A DNA stretch of 64,000 bases, from the NCBI GenBank assembly GCA_029056055.1, contig JAIDCC010000053.1, forward strand, positions 1-64,000, given 5' to 3'. Made by a program: the position numbers and the translations under genes. The notes under the pieces are model-generated. The model made no database searches. It had not been told where the DNA came from and saw nothing but the letters and a program-made list of their open reading frames with translations. Origin of the DNA: Duncaniella sp. (GTDB taxonomy: Bacteria; Bacteroidota; Bacteroidia; Bacteroidales; Muribaculaceae). Positions 50,793 to 60,168 of the stretch are shown here, piece by piece (within the stretch, counting starts at the first letter, position 1; each line of letters begins with the position of its first letter).

Positions 50793-52439
50793 TTAGCGGC
50801 TTACGGCCACCTTGCGCGTCTGTCCGTTGGCGTCGCGCTCGATGTAGATGCCGCTGCCGAGCTTGTCGGCGCTCACCTTCTGACCCATCAGCGTGAAGTA
50901 TTCCTTCTCACCGTCGGCGGCCACGATGTCGGCGATGGCAGTCTCCTCGGTGTTGAAGTCGAAGGTGATGATGCCGTCGGCGCTCTCGCGGATGTTGGTG
51001 ATGCGCACGTCAGGAGCGGGCAGAGGGTCGCCCGACGAGCGCCAGATTGCGCCGGGGGTCGTGGTGGCGGTAAACGCGGTCACGTTCTCAGAGCCGGGGA
51101 AGGGGTCGCCCGCCTCGAAGTTGGTAAACTTGATTTCGTTGGAGTTGAGGGTCTTGTTGTTGTCGGCCGCCACGATTGCCACATGCTCGAACACCGAGAA
51201 GAGGGTGTTGACCATGTTCTTGGCCCACGCGCTGCGGTTGTAGTTGACCAGCGTAATCACGAGGCCGTGGCCGGGCAGACCCTTGTCGAAGCCGATGGGC
51301 TGACGGTTTTCGAGCGTGTAGTATTCATCCTTGTTGTCGGGGTTGACGATGAAGATGCAGTCGTTGGTCGACGACAGCGGTTCGAGGGTCACGTCCTTGG
51401 CGGGGGCGTCGAGCACGCGGGGGGTCACCCAGCCCAGCGTGTACTTGTCCATTGCGGTGTAGCCCGAGGGGGTGAGCGAGTCGTCGTTGTAGGGGCCGTA
51501 GCACATCAGGTCGAAGTGGCCCATGCCATAGCAGCCGGTGCTGCCCGAGTCGTAGATGTCGGGCAGGCCGAGGATGTGGCTGTACTCATGCACGAGGGTG
51601 CCGATGCCGTCGAGCGTGGTGCCCGTGCCATACTTCAGCTCGCAGAAGCATGCGGCCTGACCCATGTAGACGTCGTCGAAACGGTCGTAGAGCTCGTAGC
51701 TCATGTCTTTCTTGGCGGGCCAGATGCATTCGGTCGGGCCTCCCTGCGCTTCGCCGTGGCCGGCGAAAATCACCATGAAGAAGTCGATGTAGTAGTCGCC
51801 GTTCGAGTCATACTGCGAGAAGTCGACGCCAAGTTCCGAGTCGGCCAGCTTGGCAGCCTCGAGGAAGAAGCTGTTGAGGTCTTCGCTCTGACCATACTCG
51901 GCGCGGGTCTTCGAGAGGGTCACGGGGCCCACGACGTCAAACTGAGGGTGGAACACGCCGTTCGACTGCTCCACGAAGTAGTCGTAGGCGCTGCCGTTGG
52001 TCTCCGGACCGGTGTAGCCCTTTTCGTTGAGTTTCTTGTTGAAGTGTTCTACGGTCGATTCGGGCTGGAATTTCACGTCCTGAAATTCGGCCAGCACCAC
52101 GAGGCCTTTCAGTTCGCCGGTCGTGGGGAAGTCGTTGCGGATGGTGCCCGGGGCGATGCGGCTCTGTGCCTTTGTCATCTGAGCCTCGCGAGCCGTCATG
52201 TGTTCGGCTTTCAGCTCTTCGACGCGGCGCGCCGTAGCGGGGCGGAGAAATCCTTTCTGGTCGACGAGAAATTCGCCGTCGCGTGTCTCATAGTAATGAA
52301 ATTCATTGTCGCCGATGATGCGGGCCTCGACGGTGCTGCCGTCGGGCTGCGGAATGTTGAGAAATCCCGGCATAGGAGGCACAGCCATTGCCGTCATCGC
52401 GGCCGCTGCTGCCAAAGCTAAGGTCAAAAGTCTTTTCAT
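50793..52439 (-). CDS. M6 family metalloprotease with T9SS-like C-terminal domain
   Basis: GTLVHEYSHILGLPDIYD (HExxH), signal peptide, C-terminal YFTLMGQKVSADKLGSGIYIERDANGQTRKVAV. Confidence 0.9.
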   Translation of the reverse strand: MKRLLTLALAAAAAMTAMAVPPMPGFLNIPQPDGSTVEARIIGDNEFHYYETRDGEFLVDQKGFLRPATARRVEELKAEHMTAREAQMTKAQSRIAPGTIRNDFPTTGELKGLVVLAEFQDVKFQPESTVEHFNKKLNEKGYTGPETNGSAYDYFVEQSNGVFHPQFDVVGPVTLSKTRAEYGQSEDLNSFFLEAAKLADSELGVDFSQYDSNGDYYIDFFMVIFAGHGEAQGGPTECIWPAKKDMSYELYDRFDDVYMGQAACFCELKYGTGTTLDGIGTLVHEYSHILGLPDIYDSGSTGCYGMGHFDLMCYGPYNDDSLTPSGYTAMDKYTLGWVTPRVLDAPAKDVTLEPLSSTNDCIFIVNPDNKDEYYTLENRQPIGFDKGLPGHGLVITLVNYNRSAWAKNMVNTLFSVFEHVAIVAADNNKTLNSNEIKFTNFEAGDPFPGSENVTAFTATTTPGAIWRSSGDPLPAPDVRITNIRESADGIITFDFNTEETAIADIVAADGEKEYFTLMGQKVSADKLGSGIYIERDANGQTRKVAVSR

Positions 52440-52819
52440 TATTGATAATGGTCTGTTTATCAGAGTGGTAGGATGATGTTTTGACGCCCCGTCTCCCAAA
52501 GGTGATTTTATGCGGGGCGTTTTGGTTGCAAAATTCTAAAAAAAATCCGAATTTTCAACACACTTGACCGAATATTTAACATTCTTTTGACATTATTTGA
52601 CACTTTCGCCCTTTGTGGTTTCTTTTTTCCGTATTAATTTTGCATCGGAAAATCAAACTTAGATTTTCCGGTTAAAATCCTAACCATCCAAAGGCGATTT
52701 CGGCCTTACGGCCCCCCTACTCAATCCTCACTGTGTGCATGACCTCCGGGACATCCGCAGCCGCGAGGTGGCCGGGAAAATCAAAAATTGCAATTATTCA
52801 TCTAAACACAGTCAAACGA

Positions 52820-55060
52820 ATGTTTAATCGTAAAACGTTTCTTGCCCTCGGAGCCGCCGCAATGATGACAGCCTCTGTCACCGCTGCCACCACCACAGCT
52901 CCGGGTAATCGCGTGTTCTACGCGTTCACTCTCGGCTCGTCCGAGTTTACGGGAAATGATTATGGCTACGATTTCGGTTTCGTCGAATATCCCTTCGACC
53001 CCACCGCGTCAGACGTCATCATCACCGGCAAAATGCTCGACTCCTACCTCGAGACTCTCTACAAGGGTGTCTATGCCGCGGCAGGTGTCGACGGTCTCAT
53101 CTATGCCGCCGAATATGAAGTGTCGGGCGACATGGCTCAGCCCGTGCCCCGCGACTTCGTGGTCTACAACACCTTCAACGGTCTGCGCGAAGTAGTAGGC
53201 CAGTGGAACAAGCTCGGCGACGACTTCAAGGTCAACGACATGACCTGGAGCGAGAAAGACCAGAAAATGTATGCCATCGGCTACGGCGCCGGCAAGGCGG
53301 GTCTCTATACCATCGACCTCGAAACGGCCGACTTCACCCTCGTCTGCACCCCCGCCAACGGCGGCGGCACGCTCGCTGCTGCCCCCGACGGCACTCTCTA
53401 CACCCTCAGCTCGAGCGGCACTCTCTACACCCTCGACCCCGCGACCGGTCGCACCGTCAAGGTGATGGACACCAAGCTCAGCGGTATGCTCAACCACCAG
53501 TCGATGGAGTTTGACAAGGCTTCAGGCCTGCTCTACTGGCTCTCGAACACCGTCTCTCACCCTCTGGGCTACGAAGACTCCTGGATGCAGGAAATCGACG
53601 TCAAGAAGCGCACCATCCGCGAAATCGGTCAGGTTGGCGGCAGCGCTCGCTACGTAGGTCTCCACATCCCCTCGTGCGAACGTCTCGGCGCCCCCGCAGC
53701 TGCCACCAACGTCACCTCGACCCCCGACGCTAACGGCAAGCTCGAAGCAACTATCTCGTGGACCAACCCCACCACCGCTTTCAACGGCGACGAAATCGGC
53801 ACCCTCTACGGCTACAAAGTCTATCGCGACGGCGAGGTAGTCTACACCTCTGACGGTTCTTCCACCTTCACCCCCGGCGCAACCGAGTCGTGGACCGACA
53901 CCACCATCCCCTCTAACGGCAACTTCCGCTACGACGTAGTGTTCTACAACGGTCAGGGCGACGGCGCCAAGGGCACCGTGTTCCAGTTCATCGGCCCCGA
54001 CTCTCCCGGCTTCGTGTCGCGCATCAAGGGCGAAGTGGCCGACGGCGCCAAGGCTGTCACCCTCAAGTGGGACGCTCCCGCCGCAGGCCGTCACCTCGGC
54101 TTCTACGACCCCGCCGCAACACGCTACAAAGTGGTGCGCAACGACGGCGTCCTCATTGCCGACAACCTCACCGAATGTGAGGCCACCGACAGCAAGTTTG
54201 CCCGCACCATGCAGTACACCTACACCGTCTGCGCCTACAACGAGCAGGGTTCGTCGGAACTCGTCTCGCCCGCGTTCATCCTCGGCCCCGCATTCAAGAT
54301 GCCCTGGGAGTTCACCTTCGAAGACGACACCAAGACCCTCAACCTCTGGACTCCCGTCGACCCCAAGATGGACGGCTATTCGTGGCTCTTCAACTCAACC
54401 CTCGGCCAGACCGCTTTCTACGACTTCGAAGCTGCCGTAGAATACATCGTGTCGCCCGGCCTCGGCAACAGCGGCACCAAGGCCGACGAATGGCTCATCT
54501 CGCCCCCCGTCAAGATTGAGGCCGGCATCGAGTATGAAATCACCGTCAGCTCGCGCTCCTACACCAAAGACCAGTATGAAATCTGGATGGGTCGCAACAA
54601 CACCGTCGAGGGCATGACCGAAAAAATCGGTGAGTTCTCTATCGACCACGACCCCTACACCAACCCTGACCTCGACCCCATCACCGGCACCATCGCTTTC
54701 CGTCGCCGCTCTGCTGCGATTCCCGTTCAGGAAGAAGACGCCGACAAGTGTTTCGCAATCCACCTCGTCACCGATTGCACCGACCTGACCCACGCCTACT
54801 TCCAGATTAACGCCATCTACTTCGGCGAGAAGGGTGAATACAGCGGCATCGAAAACGCCATCGCCGACGCTGCCGACGCAACGTTCTCTATCTCAGGCAA
54901 GACGCTCACCATCTTCGGCAACTTCACCAACGCCGAAATCTTCGACCTCAGCGGTCGCCGCGTCCTCGCCACCTCGGCACCCGTAGCCGACCTCTCCGCC
55001 CTCCCCTCTGGAGTCTACATCCTCGCCATCGACGGCAAGAGCCACAAGCTCGCCCTCTGA
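52820..55060 (+). CDS. Secreted fibronectin type III-like protein with T9SS-like C-terminal domain
   Basis: Signal MFNRKTFLALGAAAMMTASVTAA; beta-rich repeats; IFDLSGRRVLATSAPVADLSALPSGVYILAIDGKSHKLAL. Confidence 0.78.
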   Translation: MFNRKTFLALGAAAMMTASVTAATTTAPGNRVFYAFTLGSSEFTGNDYGYDFGFVEYPFDPTASDVIITGKMLDSYLETLYKGVYAAAGVDGLIYAAEYEVSGDMAQPVPRDFVVYNTFNGLREVVGQWNKLGDDFKVNDMTWSEKDQKMYAIGYGAGKAGLYTIDLETADFTLVCTPANGGGTLAAAPDGTLYTLSSSGTLYTLDPATGRTVKVMDTKLSGMLNHQSMEFDKASGLLYWLSNTVSHPLGYEDSWMQEIDVKKRTIREIGQVGGSARYVGLHIPSCERLGAPAAATNVTSTPDANGKLEATISWTNPTTAFNGDEIGTLYGYKVYRDGEVVYTSDGSSTFTPGATESWTDTTIPSNGNFRYDVVFYNGQGDGAKGTVFQFIGPDSPGFVSRIKGEVADGAKAVTLKWDAPAAGRHLGFYDPAATRYKVVRNDGVLIADNLTECEATDSKFARTMQYTYTVCAYNEQGSSELVSPAFILGPAFKMPWEFTFEDDTKTLNLWTPVDPKMDGYSWLFNSTLGQTAFYDFEAAVEYIVSPGLGNSGTKADEWLISPPVKIEAGIEYEITVSSRSYTKDQYEIWMGRNNTVEGMTEKIGEFSIDHDPYTNPDLDPITGTIAFRRRSAAIPVQEEDADKCFAIHLVTDCTDLTHAYFQINAIYFGEKGEYSGIENAIADAADATFSISGKTLTIFGNFTNAEIFDLSGRRVLATSAPVADLSALPSGVYILAIDGKSHKLAL

Positions 55061-55110
55061 TAATCCCCCACGGCGGCTAACTCCCTCTCGGGAGTCGGCC
55101 CGCGCATAAC

Positions 55111-55146
55111 AACACCCTCCGCCGCCCCGCGCCGGAGGGTGTTTTC
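55111..55146 (+). terminator. Terminator hairpin of the 52820-55060 gene
   Basis: AACACCCTCCG / CGGAGGGTGTT followed by TTTCAT. Confidence 0.75.
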
Positions 55147-55222
55147 ATATCCCCCCGGCGCCAATCCCAATCCATCGGATTTAATCGCCTGCCCCCCGAT
55201 GCGACGCCGGTCCCTGCGACCA

Positions 55223-55455
55223 TGTACGGACGTGCCTTCGGCACGTTTCCAATGCACGCCGACGGGGGTAATTCCATGCATTGCCGGTGAGTACGCGGGG
55301 GTGTCGCGGTGAGGCGCCCGGCCTATCAAACGTGCCGAAGGCACGTCCGTACATGGTGGCGTATTTTTTCGCACGTTTTTGCGTTTTCGTGTGTCGCCGT
55401 GCCAATTCGCCGCGGACGCGCCATGGCGCGTCCCTACCTGCAAATCAGGCGATTA
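55223..55455. repeat. Composite REP module 2
   Basis: ACGTGCCTTCGGCACGT (55230), ACGTGCCGAAGGCACGT (55330), GGACGCGCCATGGCGCGTCC (55414). Confidence 0.8.
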
Positions 55456-55490
55456 TGTTGTCTTGCGTACACATTCCCCATTAAACGCGC

Positions 55491-55522
55491 GCGGCCGATG
55501 CGTCATGTGACGCATCGGCCGC
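55491..55522 (-). terminator. Perfect hairpin downstream of the PorZ-like gene
   Basis: GCGGCCGATGCGTCA-TG-TGACGCATCGGCCGC. Confidence 0.75.
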
Positions 55523-55544
55523 GGTGTATAGGCTGAAAATCAGA

Positions 55545-58007
55545 TTAATTGATTACGAGTATCTTCGTCACGACGTCGCCGGAGGAGGAGGTGCCGTCGG
55601 CGCCCGTCGAGGCCAAGACGTAGTAGACTCCCGCGCGAACGCGCGCACCGCTCATGTCGCAACCGTCCCACATGGCCTGACCGCCGTCGGCGGTGGTCTG
55701 CGCCACGAGGTGCATTGCCGAGTCGACAATCTTAACCAGCGAACCCTCCATGAGTCCCGTGATGGTGACCCAGCCCGAGAAGTCGGGCGTCAGCGGGTTG
55801 GGGTAGGCGTAGACCTCCGAGTAGTCAGGGCGTCCCGGTGCAGAGGTCGAGGCGAGGACGTAGAGCCCTTCGAGCGTGCCCACGTAGAGGAGGTTGGAAT
55901 TGGGGTCCTGCCAAAGCGAGGTGATTACCGACGTGGGGAGCAGCGAATTGTCGGCCGTGTAGTTGGCGAGGATTTCGTCGCCCGACGGAGAGACGAGGAA
56001 GAGTCCCGAGCCCTCGGTGGCCACCCACTTGCGGTTGGCGTGGTCAATGGTAATGGCAGTGATTTTCTCGCCGTCGAGCAGATAGTCGGCGAGGTTTGTG
56101 CCGTCGTTGCGCGGCATCTTGGGGCGCACCACGCGGAAGTCGGCGTTAAACACATCCGTGGGGGTCTGGATGACGAAAATGCCCTGCATCGTGCCCACCC
56201 AGACCTGTCCGTTGCGGTCTTCGGTCATGCAGAGGAGCGTCACTTGCGGGTAGCTGACGCCGTCGCGGTCGACAAACGCCGAGAGGGTCTTCACCTGGTC
56301 GTCGCTCATCGTGCCGGGCGTGCCGGCGTTGTAGATGGCTCCCATGAAGCCCGAGTAGTTCGAATCAATGATGAATGTGACGGGCGACTTCGAGCAGTGG
56401 AGTATGCGGATGTCTTTGCCCGAAATCCCCTCGGTGAGCTTGGGCGTGAGCCAGTCGGAGGGGGTGATTTCGCGCGGGTCCTTGCGGAGCTTGGCGGCGG
56501 GGAGCACCCTGATGGCGGGCACGGCGTCGCCGCTGACGAAGAGACCTATCCAGAGGTTGCCCTCGGCGTCGAAACAGCCGTATTGCACGTCGAAAATGTA
56601 GTTGGCCGTCTTGTGGATGCCCGCGTCGGCGTCCCATTTGGCCACCACCTTGCCCCCCTGCACCACGTAGATGCCCTCGGTGCCCGACCCGATGTAGTAG
56701 GTGCCGGGCGTGAGGGGCGACTCGGCTATGAACGTGGGCGAATAGATGTAGGGGCCGTTTGCTCTGACCGCATCCGAGCCGGGCGATGTCACTGCCGTGG
56801 CGTTGTCGGGGTCGATGCTCTCAAACGAATCGGCGCCGGGGATGATGATGTTGGCCGCAAGGCGCACGTTCTCGTGCATACCTTTGCCGAAGGGATGGTT
56901 CTGATTATCACCGATGTTCATGGCTATGACGCCCTGACCGTCGGCTGTCGGGAAGAGCGAGCAGATGGTCTTGAATGTCGTGACGGGCGAGGGGCGGTAA
57001 GGCTCCGTGAGGGCCGTGAGAGTGCCGTCCGTGGCAAGTCGGTAGCTTCCTATGCCGTCAGAGTCGGCCAGCCAGAGCGACGCGGCGCCCCCGCGGGCCG
57101 AAAGCTTGCGCCCTTCGAGCGAGGGGATGCTGTTGTCGGCCACGAGGCTCAGCTCTCCCGAGGCGTTGACGCGCCGGAGCATCTGCTCGTTGTCGGCCAC
57201 CCACACGCCATCAGCCTTCGTAGGCACAATCTGCGAGCCGCGCGGCGCGAGCGACTCAAACCCAACGCGCCCGTCGGTGCCGACGGTGGCCACCTTGAGC
57301 TGATTGGTGTAGACAGCGGCGAGAAATTTGTTGCCGTCGCCGCCGAGCGGATACCAGTGCGAGGGATTGCCCCACAGACTGCCGACGGAATTGAAACTCT
57401 TGAAGTTGCGCAGGCTTTCGCCGGCGGCGATAGAGTAGTAGGGGGTGGCGGCGTTCTCTGTGGGGGGCACGCTGATGACGATGTAGTCGGGGGTGGCAAT
57501 CACCGAACCCACGGCGAAGTGGTACATGCCCGACTCCTTGACCTCGGCGCGGTCAATGTCAAACACCACCATTCCGAAATCGGTGGCGGCGTAGAGCTTC
57601 TTGCCGTCGGGCGAGAAAGCGAGGTCGTTGATGCCCTTCTCGTCGTCGAGAGTGGCAGCCTTGATGTCGGGCAGGTTGATGCGCGCCCCCTCGTCGGTGA
57701 GGATGTCGATGTTTGAATTGTCGTAGACCACCGCCACACGTTTCCCTGCGGGGTCGGCATAGAGGGCAGTGGCGTTAGAGTCGGAAATGTCGTCGCCGAG
57801 TGTCATGAAGCGCGTTTCGCCATACTCCTTGTCGTAGCAGTAGAGCGACCCCGCCGTCAGGAAGTAGAGCTTGGCATCGGTCTCGGCCAAAGCGTCGAGC
57901 GAACCGTACACCCCGACACGTTCCCACGTGCCGGTGGCAATCGCCGCCCCCCGCGCAGGTAGCAGCAGCGCCACAGCGGTTATGAAGAGAGAAAGAATAA
58001 ATCGCAT
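55545..58007 (-). CDS. PorZ-like beta-propeller protein (type IX secretion-associated)
   Basis: Signal peptide; repeated propeller-type segments (W/AS LWLADSDGIGSYRL; NGQVWVGTMQGIFVI; LLYVGTLEGLYVLAS); C-terminal VYAYPNPLTPDFSGWVTITGLMEGSLVKIVDSAMHLV. Confidence 0.75.
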   Translation of the reverse strand: MRFILSLFITAVALLLPARGAAIATGTWERVGVYGSLDALAETDAKLYFLTAGSLYCYDKEYGETRFMTLGDDISDSNATALYADPAGKRVAVVYDNSNIDILTDEGARINLPDIKAATLDDEKGINDLAFSPDGKKLYAATDFGMVVFDIDRAEVKESGMYHFAVGSVIATPDYIVISVPPTENAATPYYSIAAGESLRNFKSFNSVGSLWGNPSHWYPLGGDGNKFLAAVYTNQLKVATVGTDGRVGFESLAPRGSQIVPTKADGVWVADNEQMLRRVNASGELSLVADNSIPSLEGRKLSARGGAASLWLADSDGIGSYRLATDGTLTALTEPYRPSPVTTFKTICSLFPTADGQGVIAMNIGDNQNHPFGKGMHENVRLAANIIIPGADSFESIDPDNATAVTSPGSDAVRANGPYIYSPTFIAESPLTPGTYYIGSGTEGIYVVQGGKVVAKWDADAGIHKTANYIFDVQYGCFDAEGNLWIGLFVSGDAVPAIRVLPAAKLRKDPREITPSDWLTPKLTEGISGKDIRILHCSKSPVTFIIDSNYSGFMGAIYNAGTPGTMSDDQVKTLSAFVDRDGVSYPQVTLLCMTEDRNGQVWVGTMQGIFVIQTPTDVFNADFRVVRPKMPRNDGTNLADYLLDGEKITAITIDHANRKWVATEGSGLFLVSPSGDEILANYTADNSLLPTSVITSLWQDPNSNLLYVGTLEGLYVLASTSAPGRPDYSEVYAYPNPLTPDFSGWVTITGLMEGSLVKIVDSAMHLVAQTTADGGQAMWDGCDMSGARVRAGVYYVLASTGADGTSSSGDVVTKILVIN

Positions 58008-58055
58008 ATATGTTTCGTAAGGTGTTGTTTGTCAGTATAAATAGGGGCGAGCCCA

Positions 58056-58285
58056 TGTACGGACGTGCCTTTGGCACGTAGGAGCTGCCGTGCGATGATT
58101 GAATGGCCATGTTTGGCGTGCGACGGTTGAATTGCCGCGTTTGCCGTGCGACGGTTGAATTGCCGCGTTTGCCGTGCGTTAGTCACGTGCCAAAGGCACG
58201 TCCGTACATGGTCGCACGTCCGTACATGGTCGCGTTGGCTTACATGGGCGCGGTGCGCAGAGACGCCGCGGACGCGCGATGGCGG
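58056..58285. repeat. Composite REP module 3 with internal 28-bp tandem repeat
   Basis: ACGTGCCTTTGGCACGT (58063), ACGTGCCAAAGGCACGT (58185), degenerate REP-1 GCGGACGCGCGATGGCGG near 58268. Confidence 0.75.
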
Positions 58286-58291
58286 CCGATG

Positions 58292-58873
58292 TCAGCGGGC
58301 GTCGAGGTATTCCATCAGGCGGCGGGTGGCGCGGCCGCGGTGGGAAATGGCGTTTTTCTCCTCGGCCGACATCGACGCAAAACTGCGGCCGTCGGCCTCG
58401 TCGGGAGCAAACACCGGGTCGTAGCCAAACCCCGCGCAGCCGTCGGGGGCGGTGAGAATGCGCCCTTCCCCACAGCCCTCAAACGTCGTCTCGCGGTCGC
58501 CTTCGATGAGGGCGATGACGGTGACAAACCGTGCGCGACGGTCGGTCTTACCCTCCATTTCGCTGAGGAGTTTGGCCATGTTGGCCGCCGAGTCGTGTCC
58601 CGGGCCGGCGTAGCGTGCCGAATAGACACCCGGCGCACCGTCGAGCGCGTCGACCATCAATCCCGTATCGTCGGCAAAGCAGTCATAACCAAAATGTTGC
58701 TTCACATAACGGGCCTTCTGGAGGGCATTGCCCTCGAGCGTGTCGGCCGTCTCGGGGATATCGTCGTGGCAGTCGATGTCGGCAAGCGACAGCACCTCAA
58801 ACCGCCCCGCGGCAATCGCGCGGAGTTCGTCGAGCTTGTGGGAATTGTTAGTGGCGAAAACTATTTTTTTCAT
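58292..58873 (-). CDS. rdgB: XTP/dITP diphosphatase (non-canonical purine NTP pyrophosphatase)
   Basis: [63 protein letters not shown]. Confidence 0.95.
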   Translation of the reverse strand: MKKIVFATNNSHKLDELRAIAAGRFEVLSLADIDCHDDIPETADTLEGNALQKARYVKQHFGYDCFADDTGLMVDALDGAPGVYSARYAGPGHDSAANMAKLLSEMEGKTDRRARFVTVIALIEGDRETTFEGCGEGRILTAPDGCAGFGYDPVFAPDEADGRSFASMSAEEKNAISHRGRATRRLMEYLDAR

Positions 58874-58994
58874 GCCTTCGTAGCTGTATTCAATTTCAAT
58901 ATTGCGCAGTGCGCGCCGCCGCAATCAATTGCGTCTCTAATAATAACGTATCTACAGCCGTGATTATTGCACATTCCCAAAACCTGAGCACAGC

Positions 58995-59210
58995 TCACGG
59001 GTTGTGGAGGCGGGAGCGGGCGCGCAGATTGCGGCGCAGGAGGAAGATGCAGCCGAGGGTGAGGGCGATGAGGCCGAAATAGTAGAGGTAGTGACCCGCG
59101 AGGAGTTCGCCGCGCCCTATCCATGCCATCACGGCAAGGTAGACGAGGAGAACGAGAGGGATGAGGTTGTAGCGGCGCAGGAGGGGGTGACGGTCAGTCG
59201 ACGGGGTCAT
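58995..59210 (-). CDS. Small two-TM membrane protein
   Basis: MTPSTDRHPLLRRYNLIPLVLLVYLAVMAWIGRGELLAGHYLYYFGLIALTLGCIFLLRR; ATGA overlap with upstream exonuclease. Confidence 0.65.
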   Translation of the reverse strand: MTPSTDRHPLLRRYNLIPLVLLVYLAVMAWIGRGELLAGHYLYYFGLIALTLGCIFLLRRNLRARSRLHNP

Positions 59211-59851
59211 CGGGTTTCCCCCTCGTCGGGGAACACTTTCCAGGGGGAAAGGGCGGGGTCGAAGCCACCGGCGGCGAAGAGGCGGTGGATGCGCAGGCAC
59301 GACCATGCGTCGAGCGAGGCATACATCATCTGAGCCGGGGTGAGGAGGGGTGCTTCCCAGTTGGTGAGGCGCTGCCCCTTTGAGATGCGTCGGCCGAAAA
59401 GGATGGCGTAGATTTTCTGAAGGCTCGCGTCGGTGATGTCGTAGTGTTTGACGGTGTCCTGAAGGTCTTCGAAACCGGCGGGGGTGAGGGGTGCGAGTCG
59501 CTGCAGGCCGTGGAAGTCGTCTTTGAGCGAGAGCCCAACCTTGACGGGGAGGGGCGACTGGAGAAACTCGATGAGGTCGGGGGTTAGCCCGGTCTTGTTG
59601 ACGCGAAACAGATAGCAGCGGTCGGCGGTGGAAATCTGAATGAGCGAGAGGCGGTTGGTCTGGCCTTTGCGGAAGTTAGGTTTGGTCTCGGTGTCGAAGC
59701 CCACCACGTCTTCGCCGGCGAGGGCGCGGATGGCCTCGGCAGCGTCGGCAGGAGTGTCGACCACGGTGATTGCGCCTTCAAAAGTCTCGACGGGCATCGA
59801 GGCGACGGCTTCTTTGCTGATGGCGATGTGGAATGGGTGTTGGGCTGACAT
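59207..59851 (-). CDS. 3'-5' exonuclease domain protein (RNase D-like)
   Basis: VVGFDTETKPNFRKGQTNRLSLIQIST, VGLSLKDDFHGL, GQRLTNWEAPLLTPAQMMYASLDAW. Confidence 0.92.
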   Translation of the reverse strand: MSAQHPFHIAISKEAVASMPVETFEGAITVVDTPADAAEAIRALAGEDVVGFDTETKPNFRKGQTNRLSLIQISTADRCYLFRVNKTGLTPDLIEFLQSPLPVKVGLSLKDDFHGLQRLAPLTPAGFEDLQDTVKHYDITDASLQKIYAILFGRRISKGQRLTNWEAPLLTPAQMMYASLDAWSCLRIHRLFAAGGFDPALSPWKVFPDEGETR

Positions 59852-59931
59852 ATTAATCGGAGAATTGACAAAAGAGATAATCGTGCAAAATTAATCATTT
59901 TCCGCGAAACGGCCAAAATAAAGCTTGCCGC

Positions 59932-59962
59932 TTGGCTCTGAGCTAAAAAATTAGTACTTTTG
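59932..59962 (+). promoter_or_regulatory. Promoter upstream of the 60169 lipoprotein gene
   Basis: TTGG at 59932 and TACTTTTG at 59955-59962; element A4 begins 7 bp later. Confidence 0.55.
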
Positions 59963-59968
59963 CAGCCA

Positions 59969-60154
59969 TAAGTAAGTTCAAAAAATAAAACGATATATGT
60001 GTAGAAAAATTCTTGAATAATAAAACTCGTTCTTTTTGGATGCTTCGTGCTTGTCTCTCAGTTGTGTAGCGCGGCTACACGCCTTCGTTCCGCGCACAAA
60101 TCATCTCAAAAATCACTTCGTTTTATTTATTCATTTATTTTTATCACTTACTTA
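59969..60154. repeat. Palindromic leader element, family A copy 4 (A4)
   Basis: TAAGTAAGTTCAAAAAATAAAACGAT...TATCACTTACTTA; core GTGTAGC-GCG-GCTACAC at 60064-60080; ends 14 nt before the ATG at 60169. Confidence 0.85.
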
Positions 60155-60168
60155 AAAAAGATTGCGAC

